From NCBI GenBank assembly GCA_020852515.1, contig JADZAS010000003.1:23787-87786 (forward strand): a stretch of 64,000 nt of DNA. The letters are read 5' to 3'. Positions 26,528 to 34,680 of this stretch are shown here, in pieces. This DNA comes from Phycisphaerales bacterium. Its GTDB lineage: Bacteria; Planctomycetota; Phycisphaerae; Phycisphaerales; UBA5793. The first letter of the stretch is position 1. Each line of letters opens with the position of its first letter. The notes below the pieces were generated by a model that was not told where the DNA came from, did no database searches, and was given only the letters and a program-made list of their open reading frames with translations. A program made the translations under genes and the position numbers.

Positions 26528-27294
26528 CACCGCTGCCGCTCATCTATGGTGTTGTAACGATCGGCGCTCTTGCCGCTGCGATCGGCATCCCCGCAGTCAT
26601 GCACAAGCGAGGATCGACGGCCGTTTCGACATGGCAAGCGATGGTGAGTCCCGGCGATCTCTCTGCCAAGCACGCGTTTCTTGAAACGAACTGTGAAGCG
26701 TGTCACACCCCTCACCGTGGAGTAACCGCTGACAGGTGCATCGTCTGCCATGCGAGCAACGAGCTGTTGTTATCCCAGCAGACGACTGCCTTTCACGCGA
26801 ATGTTACGGATTGTCGCGGATGTCACATCGAACATGGCGGAGCGGCGCACCGGCCGGTATTGATGGATCACATGGTGCTGGCGCGCATCGGCATGAGCCG
26901 CTCGAAGTTCAACCTTGCTTTTGGAGGAGTGAAGGTGTCGTCGCTCCCAGCTGGCCACCCGCGCATTCGGCCGGAGGAAACACTACTCGATTGCGCTGCG
27001 TGCCACTCAAACCAGGATCCTCACCGCATGTTGTTTGGAACAGATTGCGCCTCCTGCCACGGCACGAGCACGACGACGGCGTGGACGATCCCAGAGTTCC
27101 GCCATCCATCAGCGCTCTCGACCGACTGCGCCCAGTGCCACCAAGCGCCGCCAAGCCATTACATGATGCACTTCCAGATGGTCTCAATGACAGTCGCTGG
27201 TATTGCGCACGCGGACGTATCGCAGTGCTTTCTCTGTCACCAGATCAATTCGTGGAACGACATCAAGGGAGTCGGTTGGTACAAGCACCACTAG
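26524..27294 (+). CDS. Heptaheme c-type cytochrome, membrane-anchored
   Basis: A 256-residue protein with an N-terminal membrane anchor (LPLIYGVVTIGALAAAIGIPAV) and seven CxxCH heme sites: CEACH, CIVCH, CRGCH, CAACH, CASCH, CAQCH and CFLCH. The other His residues can act as distal ligands. It resembles the multiheme cytochromes of the NapC/NrfB or doubled-CxxCH kind. Its start overlaps the cytochrome b stop (ATGA). It would take electrons in the periplasm and pass them to a terminal acceptor not encoded here, perhaps a metal ion or the membrane-bound protein of the next gene. Confidence 0.9.
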   Translation: MTPLPLIYGVVTIGALAAAIGIPAVMHKRGSTAVSTWQAMVSPGDLSAKHAFLETNCEACHTPHRGVTADRCIVCHASNELLLSQQTTAFHANVTDCRGCHIEHGGAAHRPVLMDHMVLARIGMSRSKFNLAFGGVKVSSLPAGHPRIRPEETLLDCAACHSNQDPHRMLFGTDCASCHGTSTTTAWTIPEFRHPSALSTDCAQCHQAPPSHYMMHFQMVSMTVAGIAHADVSQCFLCHQINSWNDIKGVGWYKHH

Positions 27295-27319
27295 AGAAAC
27301 ACGATACCGGTGAATCCAC

Positions 27320-28151
27320 ATGAATGAATCCGTTCGCACACTTGTCATCGCTGTTGGCGTAGCATGGGCGGCGCTGTTTCTGTTGGCGTTGGCGCTGACG
27401 TATTTACCGCGCGCCGTATCGAAGGGTGGCGCCGGGATCTGGTGGGGCGCACGCGCGCCCTGGCTTGATGTCATCGTGGCGGCGCTGACATGGATTCCGT
27501 GGATCATCGCTGGAATTGCCGGCGGCTGGGCCGCCGTGGCTGGGACCATGCTTGGACAAGTCGTCGCGCTCTACTCATGGATTGCACTGCACGAACTCGT
27601 GCATCGTCGCGGTCGTGGGAGCGCAAGACTGGTGGGCTACATCAGTCGACATTACGGCCGTTGGCGGAACCATGCGGCGTTGATCGTCACGTTGATCGGG
27701 CTGCCAGTTCTCTGGCCGATTCGCCTGACCGAGATCATCGCATACCCTGCGTTGATCTGGCTGCTGGGATTTCCGCGTTACCGCCACGGCGATTGGGTGA
27801 ACATCAGTCGTCAGAAGTTCGACGGCTTGATTGGCCATGATCTGATCTGGTGCCTGTACTGCGACTGGATGACCGGCGTATATGCCCTGGGCGGCGAAAT
27901 GCTCCGCAATGTCGAATCGTTCTGGTGCCCGATACGCTTCTACGACGGCAAGAAGTGCGAGAAATTGCCACATCGACTTTCCCGATCTCGATCACGGCTG
28001 GGTGGCTGCGGATGGCTCAATGCAGGACGTCGAGGCGCTCATGCGGCAGAAGTATCCGCGAGGGCAGCAACCTGCCTGGTTTGGACACTCAGTTCGGTTG
28101 ACCGTGAATGAAGGATCGAACGGGCCAGGCTTGCAACGAGGTGATGCATGA
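27320..28151 (+). pseudogene. Membrane protein with C-terminal zinc-ribbon-like tail, frameshifted
   Basis: The first 213 residues encode a protein with three or four helices (VIAVGVAWAALFLLALALTY, WLDVIVAALTWIPWIIAGIA, ALIVTLIGLPVLWPI) and a conserved-looking end CLYCDWMTGVYALGGEMLRN. At the AAA run 27962-27964 the frame breaks. Read as written, translation ends at 28111 with a basic nonsense tail; dropping one A continues ...KKCENCHIDFPDLDHGWVAA to a stop at 28151. That continuation restores a CxxC motif and overlaps the next start codon by ATGA like its neighbours, so it is the original frame. The break is either a real inactivating mutation or a sequencing error in a homopolymer. Function unknown; it is tied to the heme genes by position. 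Confidence 0.65.
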
Positions 28152-28357
28152 ATGTCAACTCGATAACCGCCAGCGAACTGCTGGCTTTACGCAACGAACG
28201 CGCATCCGTGGACGTGATTGATGTGCGAACGCCAGTCGAGTGTCGTGAGGTCCATGCCGAAGGCGCGAGGTCGATGCCGCTTGACCGGCTCGATCCACAA
28301 ACGGCCATGAGCGGCCGGAACGGTAGTGGCGCGGGCGAAGCCGACGGAAAATGGTGA
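28148..28357 (+). pseudogene. Truncated rhodanese-domain gene
   Basis: 69 residues. The first ~54 match the N-terminal half of a rhodanese domain (LRNERASVDVIDVRTPVECREVHAEGARSMPLDRLDP, shown here as a region). The rest of the domain, including the active-site Cys loop and the C-terminal helices, is missing; the reading frame runs into unrelated sequence and stops. The start overlaps the previous gene's restored stop and has a GAGGTG site. It is the broken 5' end of a sulphurtransferase gene, and the deletion joins it to the sequence described at 28396-28452. Confidence 0.7.
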
Positions 28358-28395
28358 CGGTCGAGGGATGAAAACGTACGATGGCAAACCTTCGG

Positions 28396-28452
28396 TGGCG
28401 GCACGGTACGGAGCGCATCTATGAGAACGGCAAACGGTATCGTCATCGCGCG
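28396..28452 (+). repeat. Degenerate copy of the SDR gene start region (29390-29446)
   Basis: This stretch aligns without gaps to 29390-29446, the last bases before the epimerase/dehydratase gene plus its first codons: both share TGGCGGCACGG, AGCATCTATGA or GCGCATCTATGA, and GGTATCGTCATCG. Identity by eye is roughly 80%. It is a decayed duplicate lying in the scar left by the truncated rhodanese gene. The rest of 28358-28576 holds nothing recognisable. Confidence 0.5.
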
Positions 28453-28576
28453 GCAACAAGTATCAGTTCCGCATCGTGAACGGCGACATATCGCGATGCC
28501 GGATGATGACGGGGATGACGGACAGGGAAGATGAATCGGCGGGCTCTCCCGTCAAAGAACATTAACAGGAACACGA

Positions 28577-29116
28577 ATGACTGCTGAACGCCACAACACA
28601 CCGCAGCACAATCTCCACGCCAACCAAGCTGGAAGCGGCGGAATGAGCACAACCGATGCCCACTCCAGCCTGCCTTGGCGGCGGTTGGGCCGGTTCTTTG
28701 CGGCCACCGTATTGGCGAGTGTCGTTTTGAACGACATCTGGGAAATGGCGCAGATGTCTGCCTTCGTCGAAACAGCGGGACATTCCTTGACCAGCACGCT
28801 CGGTCCTTGCACGCGTGCGGCGGTGGGAGATGTGGGAAATATCTTGGGCATTTACGCGGCGGGCGCGCTCGCCGCTGGTGATCTGGGCTGGGGCCTGCAC
28901 GGCCGCTGGGACATTAACGCCACGGCGGCCCTTTGGGGGTTGGTTTATGCGGCGCTGGCCGCCGGACGATGGTCTTACACGGAGCGCATGCCCGGAGTAC
29001 GCGGGCTTGGCGCTGTCCTGTGGCCGCTGCTGCGAATGACACTGCTGCCTCCGCTCGCTTTCTGGGTTTCCAGATGGTGGGCTGTGCGCGGCACAACGAA
29101 AGGAGATTTGCAATGA
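28577..29116 (+). CDS. Membrane protein of unknown function
   Basis: A 179-residue protein with about four hydrophobic helices after a polar N-terminus of ~35 residues: RFFAATVLASVVLNDIWEM, VGNILGIYAAGALAAGDLGW, ALWGLVYAALAAGRW and a final LLRMTLLPPLAFWVSRW. Conserved-looking polar residues inside the first helices (NDIWEMAQM) may be functional. An AGGAA site precedes the ATG at 28577; an internal ATG at 28643 is possible. Its stop overlaps the next start (ATGA). I do not recognise the family. Confidence 0.65.
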   Translation: MTAERHNTPQHNLHANQAGSGGMSTTDAHSSLPWRRLGRFFAATVLASVVLNDIWEMAQMSAFVETAGHSLTSTLGPCTRAAVGDVGNILGIYAAGALAAGDLGWGLHGRWDINATAALWGLVYAALAAGRWSYTERMPGVRGLGAVLWPLLRMTLLPPLAFWVSRWWAVRGTTKGDLQ

Positions 29117-29241
29117 ATCATTCAAACGGATGGATGAATGGCTGGATGGGCGGAGGGATGTGGATTTGGTGGACGATCGGCATTCTGGTGGTCGTCCTGC
29201 TGGTGGTCATCATTGCCAAAATGTCCAACAAGAAATCCTGA
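29113..29241 (+). CDS. 42-residue single-helix membrane protein
   Basis: A very small protein: a Gly/Trp/Met-rich N-terminus (MNHSNGWMNGWMGGGMWIWW) and one TM helix (TIGILVVVLLVVIIA) with a basic tail. It is coupled to the previous gene by an ATGA overlap and has an AGGAG site upstream. Similar short MGGGM-type membrane peptides accompany copper-resistance genes. Function unknown. Confidence 0.65.
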   Translation: MNHSNGWMNGWMGGGMWIWWTIGILVVVLLVVIIAKMSNKKS

Positions 29242-29345
29242 GTTCACAAGCTGCCTGCGAAGTGAACGTTTAACCATGAAAGCAAACCGATGTTGAGCAC
29301 ATTATCCACTGACAAGACCGAGGGTAACAACGGGACAGGAGAAAG

Positions 29346-29369
29346 CGGGACAGGTACCCGTCCCGTTTT
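29346..29369 (+). terminator. Possible Rho-independent terminator
   Basis: CGGGAC (29346-29351) pairs with GTCCCG (29360-29365), with two further pairs inside a loop containing GGTACC, and is followed by TTTTC. It lies between the small membrane protein and the SDR gene and would end the preceding transcript. The T-run is short, so efficiency is uncertain. Confidence 0.5.
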
Positions 29370-29414
29370 CCGGTCTGTGTTCGCGTCGCTGGCGGCACGG
29401 CAGGGAGAGCATCT

Positions 29415-30485
29415 ATGACAAAGGAAAAAGGTATCGTCATCGTGACGGGCTCCAACGGGAGGATCGGCGATGCCGTCATGCGGCGATTCGTCGGGCGCTT
29501 CAGCGATGTGGTCGGCTTCGACCGCAAGGCGCCTGGTCCGCCGCCGCCCGGATGCACGCACATCCCCGTCGAGATCACGTCGGACGAGAGCGTGCGAGAA
29601 GGGCTGCGCGCCGTCCGCGAGCATCACGGGACGCGCGTCGTCTCGGTGATCCACCTGGCCGCCTACTACGATTTCTTCGGTGAGCCGAGCACGAAATACG
29701 ACGAGATCACGGTGCGCGGCACGGGGCGCCTGCTGCGCGGGCTGCGCGACGCCGGCTTGCGCGTCGAACAGTTCGTCTTCTCCAGCACGATGCTCGTGCA
29801 TCGCCCGGCCGAGCCGGGACAGTTCATCAACGAAGACTGGCCGATCGAGCCGACGTGGGCGTACCCGGAATCGAAAGTCCGCACCGAGCAGCTCATCCAC
29901 GCCGAGCGCGGCCAGGTGCCCGCCGTGCTGCTGCGCATCGCCGGCGTGTACGACGACCAGTGCCACTCGATCCCGCTGGCCCACCAGATGCAGCGCATCA
30001 GCGAGCGGCAGTTCACCAGCCGCATCTATTCCGGCAGCACGTCGCACGGCCAATCGTTCCTGCACATGGACGATCTGGTGGACGCCATCGCGCTCACGGT
30101 CGAGCGCCGCGCCGCACTGCCGCCGGAAGTGCCGATCCTGCTGGGCGAGCCCGAGCCGCTCAGTTACGACGAGCTCCAGCACACCTTCTCCCGCCTGATC
30201 CACGGCGAGGAGTGGGAGACGCTCCAGGTCCCCGGCGTGCTCGCGCCGCTGGCCAAGGCCGGCACGTGGGTGATGGGGAAACTCCCCGGCGCCAACCCGT
30301 TCATCAAGTCGTGGATGATCGACCGCGCCAACGACCACTACGCGCTGGACATCACCCGCGCCCGCAACCTGCTCGACTGGTCCCCGCGGCGGAGCCTGCG
30401 CGAGACGATTCCCAAGATGGTCGCCGCGCTCAAAACCGACCCAGACGGCTTTTATCGCGAGAACGATCTCACCGGAAAGTCTTGA
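29415..30485 (+). CDS. NAD(P)-dependent epimerase/dehydratase (extended SDR)
   Basis: A 356-residue extended short-chain dehydrogenase. The cofactor motif GxxGxxG is GSNGRIG (residues 12-18), the acidic residue after strand 2 is in VVGFDRKAPG, and the catalytic triad is visible as SS near residue 127 (FVFSSTMLVH) and Y150-xxx-K154 (AYPESK). The C-terminal part has substrate-domain features (HMDDLVDAIALTVERRA, LDWSPRRSLRETIPKM). The substrate is unknown, probably a nucleotide sugar or similar. Codon use here is more GC-rich than in neighbouring genes. Its stop overlaps a possible upstream start of the next gene (TGATG). Confidence 0.88.
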   Translation: MTKEKGIVIVTGSNGRIGDAVMRRFVGRFSDVVGFDRKAPGPPPPGCTHIPVEITSDESVREGLRAVREHHGTRVVSVIHLAAYYDFFGEPSTKYDEITVRGTGRLLRGLRDAGLRVEQFVFSSTMLVHRPAEPGQFINEDWPIEPTWAYPESKVRTEQLIHAERGQVPAVLLRIAGVYDDQCHSIPLAHQMQRISERQFTSRIYSGSTSHGQSFLHMDDLVDAIALTVERRAALPPEVPILLGEPEPLSYDELQHTFSRLIHGEEWETLQVPGVLAPLAKAGTWVMGKLPGANPFIKSWMIDRANDHYALDITRARNLLDWSPRRSLRETIPKMVAALKTDPDGFYRENDLTGKS

Positions 30486-30526
30486 TGGCGCCGGTCCGCT
30501 CGCTCGCGACCAATCGGAGAACGCCA

Positions 30527-31975
30527 ATGGAATCAAATCATGGCCAAGCCGCGCCGCGAGGACACGATACCCACGCGCCACAGGGTGAGATTCCGACCCA
30601 TCATAGTGAGGTGGGCGGCGAGCACGATCACGCGACGATGATGCGCGACATGCTCGCCCAATGGGTCTGGCGGGACTTCGCCAACATCATCCTCGGGCTG
30701 TGGCTGCTCACCGCGCCATTCACCTTCGGCTATCGCAGCGCGGCGATGACCTGGAGCGACATCATCAGCGGCGCGATCATCGCCCTTCTGGGCGTGATGA
30801 CGCTCTGGCCGCGCCTCGACCTGGCGCGGTGGGGCATCTGCTTCACGGGCCTCTGGCTGCTCTTCGCCCCGCTGGTCTTCTGGTCGCCTGATGCGGCCGG
30901 CTACGCAAACGACACGCTGATCGGCGCTCTGGTTATCGCTTTCTCCGTGCTCATTCCGATGATGCCGGGCAAGGCCCACCACAAGTTGATGACGACGCCG
31001 GGCCCGCAGATTCCGCCGGGGTGGAGCTACAACCCTTCGACGTGGCTTCAGCGCGGACCGATCATCGCGCTGGCGCTGGTGGGCTTCTTCATCTCGCGCT
31101 ACCTCGCGGCCTATCAACTCGGCTACATCAATCATGCGTGGGATCCGTTCTTCGCTGGAGGAGAAGGCACACGAAAGGTGCTGGATTCGGAGGTCTCGAA
31201 GATGTTCCCCATCTCCGACGCGGGGCTGGGCGCGGCGGCGTACCTGATCGAAGCGCTTTCGGGGTTCATGGGCGGCCGAGACCGCTGGCGCACCATGCCC
31301 TGGATGGTGGCAATGTTCGGCGCGCTGGTCATTCCGCTTGGAATCGTCAGCATCGTGCTGATCATCCTCCAGCCGGTGGCCGTCGGCGCGTGGTGCATGC
31401 TCTGCCTGATTACGGCGGCGGCGATGCTGGTCATGATCTCGCCGGCCCTGGACGAGGTGATCGCAATGCTTCAGTTCCTCCTCGGCGCCCGCCGCGAAGG
31501 CAAGCCGTTGTGGCGGACGTTCTGGCTCGGCGGAACGCTCGACAGCGGCAACGCGACCGGCGGCGGTGCGATGAAGCCATCGGATCGTTCCCGGTCGGCG
31601 GCGAGCGAGGTCATCAGGGCAATGAACCTGGACAATGTCCCCTGGAACATGATCGCCAGCGCGGCGCTGGGCGTGTGGCTGATGTTCACCCCGAGCGTCC
31701 TGGGCGTGAGCGACGCCGCGGCGCACAGCCATCACGTCGTCGGCGCACTGATCGTTACCTGGTCGGTCATCGCCTTCGGCGAAGTCGCGCGCAGCGTGCG
31801 ATTCCTGAACGTCGTGATGGCTTTGTGGGTGGCGGCGGCGCCGTGGTTCCTGTCCGGCGCCGGCGCCGGCGCGCGCTGGAACGCCATCATCGTCGGCGCC
31901 GCCCTGATCCTGCTCAGCCTCCGTCGCGGAGAAGTTCGGGAACGTTACGGGAGTTGGAACCGATACATGGTTTGA
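30527..31975 (+). CDS. SPW-repeat and vitamin K epoxide reductase (VKOR) membrane fusion
   Basis: A 482-residue polytopic membrane protein. A His-rich N-terminus is followed by SPW-type helices (NIILGLWLLTAPFTFGYRS, ...GLWLLFAPLVFWSPD), then a central VKOR-like domain with the redox pair C290-ML-C293 in VGAWCMLCLITAAAM and an upstream helix region containing WRTMPWMVAMFGALVIPLG, then another SPW pair at the C-terminus (WNMIASAALGVWLMFTPSVLG). VKOR domains reoxidise DsbA-like partners, so it may take part in periplasmic disulphide formation, relevant to the Cys-rich exported proteins nearby. The start at 30527 has a CGGAG site; an ATG at 30485 overlapping the previous stop would add 14 residues. 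Confidence 0.8.
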   Translation: MESNHGQAAPRGHDTHAPQGEIPTHHSEVGGEHDHATMMRDMLAQWVWRDFANIILGLWLLTAPFTFGYRSAAMTWSDIISGAIIALLGVMTLWPRLDLARWGICFTGLWLLFAPLVFWSPDAAGYANDTLIGALVIAFSVLIPMMPGKAHHKLMTTPGPQIPPGWSYNPSTWLQRGPIIALALVGFFISRYLAAYQLGYINHAWDPFFAGGEGTRKVLDSEVSKMFPISDAGLGAAAYLIEALSGFMGGRDRWRTMPWMVAMFGALVIPLGIVSIVLIILQPVAVGAWCMLCLITAAAMLVMISPALDEVIAMLQFLLGARREGKPLWRTFWLGGTLDSGNATGGGAMKPSDRSRSAASEVIRAMNLDNVPWNMIASAALGVWLMFTPSVLGVSDAAAHSHHVVGALIVTWSVIAFGEVARSVRFLNVVMALWVAAAPWFLSGAGAGARWNAIIVGAALILLSLRRGEVRERYGSWNRYMV

Positions 31976-32016
31976 TGACGCGCGACAGTAGCTCGTCAAT
32001 TCATTAGAGGATTTGA

Positions 32017-33399
32017 ATGACCAACATGACATGGCTCTCGGTCTTGCCCCCGCTTCTCACGATTGCGCTCGCGGTCTGGTTCAAGCGAATCATACCGTCG
32101 CTGCTCGCTGGCCTGCTGCTGGGTGGCTATCTGCTCGACCGGCGGATCACCGGCGGCTTTGAAACGGCTGTGGATCAGATTGTCAGCACACTCACGGATG
32201 AGGACAGCCTTCAGGTGCTCCTCTTCCTGTATTTGTTCAGCGGCTTGATGGGCATCATGAAGAAATCGGGCGGCATCCAAGCGTTTTCTACCCTCGCAGG
32301 AAACCACGTGGCGAGTAAGAAGGGCGTCTTCTATCTCCTGTGGGCGCTCATTCCGGTGACCTTCATCGATTGCGGCTTCCGGATCGTCGGAGCCGGGTCG
32401 ATAACGCGGCCGCTCGCGGAGAAGAACGGGATCGCCAGCGCGCGACTTGCCTTTATGCTCAACAACACGGCAAGCCCTGTCGTCGAACTCATTCCAATTG
32501 CGACCACGTACGTGGGGTTCAACGTGGCGATCATCGCACTCGGTTTGAAGAGCGCAGGAGTCAGCGACCAGACGAGCGCCTACTCAATCTGGCTTAGAGC
32601 CATTCCGCTTGAGTTCTTCAGCCTTGTCGTCATCGCGATCACCTTTCTCTCGGTGTTCTACACATTCCGAAAAGAAGACAAAAGCCCCAAGGCATCGGCG
32701 GCTCACGCGGCGCCTGCCAAGACACCCATGGCGATGGATGCGACGCCGCCCGTGATCGAGCCGCGAATCGTTAATCTCGTCTTGCCGATGCTGACGGTCA
32801 TTGGACTGAGCATCTTCTTCTTTTGGTTCTTCACGAACGCCGAGCCGAACAGGGCGATGCTCGTCGCGCTCTTCATCTCGATCTTCGTGACGGCTGTCTT
32901 CTATGCGTTTCAGAACTACGCCATCAAGGAGATGGTCTCCGACGTTATCTCTGGTGGCAACGAGATCATGCCGACCCTGGTGATCCTGGCCGTCGCCTGG
33001 CCTTTGGCCGCCGTTTCACAGGAGCTCGGGATGAACCTGTTCATTCAAGAGCTTGTGGGGAGTTCCCTGCCTGTCTGGAGCATGGCGGTGACGATCTTCA
33101 TTCTCTCGGCTTCCGTCACCTACTTCATTGGCTCAGGATGGGGGGCCGCGTCGCTCATCATGCCCTTTGCGATTCCCCTGGCGGTGTCTGTCGATGCCAG
33201 TGTTCCCCTCTGCGTTGCCGCCGTCATCACCGGAGGCACGTTTGGCGACGTCACTTCACCTGTCGCGGGGATGACGAACATGTCGTCGAACATTGCCCAC
33301 GCGGACCACGCCGAGTACTTGCGCTACGCGGCCCCGTATAACTTCGCGGCCGCTGGAATCGCAGCCATTCTGTACTTGGTGGCTGGGGTCATGGCGTGA
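32017..33399 (+). CDS. NhaC-family Na+/H+ antiporter
   Basis: A 460-residue inner-membrane transporter with about 11 helices. It has the pattern of the NhaC superfamily: LSVLPPLLTIALAVWFKRIIPSLLAGLLLG at the N-terminus, FIDCGFRIVGAGSITRPLAEKN, LMLNNTASPVVELIPI (here FMLNNTASPVVELIPI) and, near the C-terminus, YFIGSGWGAASLIMPFAIPL and GGTFGDVTSPVAGMT. A cytoplasmic Ala/Pro-rich loop lies near residues 225-245. A GAGGA site precedes the ATG. It likely exchanges sodium, or another cation or amine, for protons. It is the last plus-strand chromosomal gene before the prophage; 33400-33699 shows nothing recognisable. Confidence 0.85.
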   Translation: MTNMTWLSVLPPLLTIALAVWFKRIIPSLLAGLLLGGYLLDRRITGGFETAVDQIVSTLTDEDSLQVLLFLYLFSGLMGIMKKSGGIQAFSTLAGNHVASKKGVFYLLWALIPVTFIDCGFRIVGAGSITRPLAEKNGIASARLAFMLNNTASPVVELIPIATTYVGFNVAIIALGLKSAGVSDQTSAYSIWLRAIPLEFFSLVVIAITFLSVFYTFRKEDKSPKASAAHAAPAKTPMAMDATPPVIEPRIVNLVLPMLTVIGLSIFFFWFFTNAEPNRAMLVALFISIFVTAVFYAFQNYAIKEMVSDVISGGNEIMPTLVILAVAWPLAAVSQELGMNLFIQELVGSSLPVWSMAVTIFILSASVTYFIGSGWGAASLIMPFAIPLAVSVDASVPLCVAAVITGGTFGDVTSPVAGMTNMSSNIAHADHAEYLRYAAPYNFAAAGIAAILYLVAGVMA

Positions 33400-33699
33400 A
33401 TCAAGCTCGTGGGCTTGGCACCGCCCACCTCCCCCAACGCCCGGAATGGCCCCCGAAAGCGCTACAACCTCCGACATCGCAGCCGACCGAGCCGACCTAT
33501 CAGCAGCACCAGCCGAAGTGAGGGCATCGCGATGCTCGTGATCTGGATTCACGCAGCCAGAGGGGGGCGGTTCGGACACGAGGCAAAGGCGAATTGCCCG
33601 GTAGTATCCGTCAAGTTGCGCACATTTGGGAAGGGGCTCTCCGTGAACGAGGTTGTTCCCCCGCTGCTGAGGCGGAGAGGGAGACGGGGCAATGCGATT

Positions 33700-34680
33700 T
33701 CACGGGACGTGCCGTCTGCACCGGCAACGGCGCTCTTCGTGTGTGTCGGCGAGGTCCAGCACCGTCGCGTCGGCGAAGCGGTGTGGGGGGATGGGCGGGC
33801 CGGAGGTGGCGGTGGGTTCGCGTGGGCTGGCTACCGTGGGGAGCGGCGGCGGAGTCGAGATGGCCGTTGATGTTGATGGTGCCTGTGGCTCATCACCTCC
33901 GCCGTTCAACGAGGTCGGGCACTCCTCCTGGCAGGTCTCGTGCAAGTGGAGCGTTACTGTCCCGCCGGTGGCGAAGATTCGTTGGACCAGGCCGCCGGGG
34001 CAGGGGCAGTTGCATGAGCCGAGGGCGTTGGTGAAGGTCAGGGGGAAGGCGCTGTAGGATGAGAGGTTGCGGGCATCGAAGGCGCTGGTGCCGAGGAAGA
34101 GCAGGCCCGTCGCCTCACCGCCCGCGCCGGCGCCCAGCCAGATTGCAAGGATGAAGCGCAGGTTGGCATGGTCGTACGCCAGGTTGATGAGCAGCGTCCC
34201 GGTGTTGTAAAAGTTGAAGTTGCCGGTGCAGTTGAAGACGCCGATGTCGGTGTAGCGCGCGATCTGGAGGCCGGTGACGGTGTCGGTCGGCAGGGCGCAA
34301 CTCTGCCACACGCGGCAGCGGCTCGCGTGATTGCAGAGATTCTCCGGCGAGGGGATGAGCACATCATTCAGGTCGGTCGAGGCGCAGGCGAGTTTCTTGC
34401 CGGTGCGGGAGATGTTGGCGTTCGTGCCCAGGCCGACGGCCTTGTGCGGACTGCCGCACTGGATGCAGGTGTTCTGGCACGGCGTGATGTTCAGGTCGGC
34501 CGTGAAGCCGATGTAGCGCACCGGGAACTCGCCGCACGCGGGCAGGTGGACGGTGTCCTGTCCGCAAATGATCTCCTCGCAGCAGTCGCACAGGTCGCAG
34601 CAGCAGTTGAGTGAGTACGCCAGGTTGCCGCTGGGCGCGAGGAGGAGATTGCCTGATGGTCCAAGCACCAGCGCCATCAT
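33700..34680 (-). CDS. Cys-rich prophage tail-region protein
   Basis: A 326-residue protein of unknown function, last gene of the late operon. The N-terminal half is very Cys-rich (NCCCDLCDCCEEIICGQ, CQNTCIQCGSPH), the middle has a beta-rich part (TGNFNFYNTGTLLINLAYDH) and the C-terminus is a Pro/Ser/Thr-rich tail ending RRCRCRRH. Position after the tape measure and two other tail genes suggests a tail tip, fibre or adsorption protein. The start is an ATG at 34680 overlapping the upstream stop; a GTG at 34686 is possible. A truncated copy of its 3' half lies at 8852-9464. Confidence 0.75.
   Translation of the reverse strand: MMALVLGPSGNLLLAPSGNLAYSLNCCCDLCDCCEEIICGQDTVHLPACGEFPVRYIGFTADLNITPCQNTCIQCGSPHKAVGLGTNANISRTGKKLACASTDLNDVLIPSPENLCNHASRCRVWQSCALPTDTVTGLQIARYTDIGVFNCTGNFNFYNTGTLLINLAYDHANLRFILAIWLGAGAGGEATGLLFLGTSAFDARNLSSYSAFPLTFTNALGSCNCPCPGGLVQRIFATGGTVTLHLHETCQEECPTSLNGGGDEPQAPSTSTAISTPPPLPTVASPREPTATSGPPIPPHRFADATVLDLADTHEERRCRCRRHVP

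Noticed and set aside
29244..32032. Two minus-strand frames of 445 and 499 codons opposite the SDR and SPW-VKOR genes
   Set aside because: The plus-strand proteins have clear motifs (GSNGRIG, YPESK, WCMLC); the antisense frames are Arg/Asp/His-rich with no motif or start signal.
33400..33699. Possible tRNA or att site at the prophage left end
   Set aside because: No cloverleaf, no direct repeat to another part of the window and no integrase were found; the true boundary cannot be set from this window.
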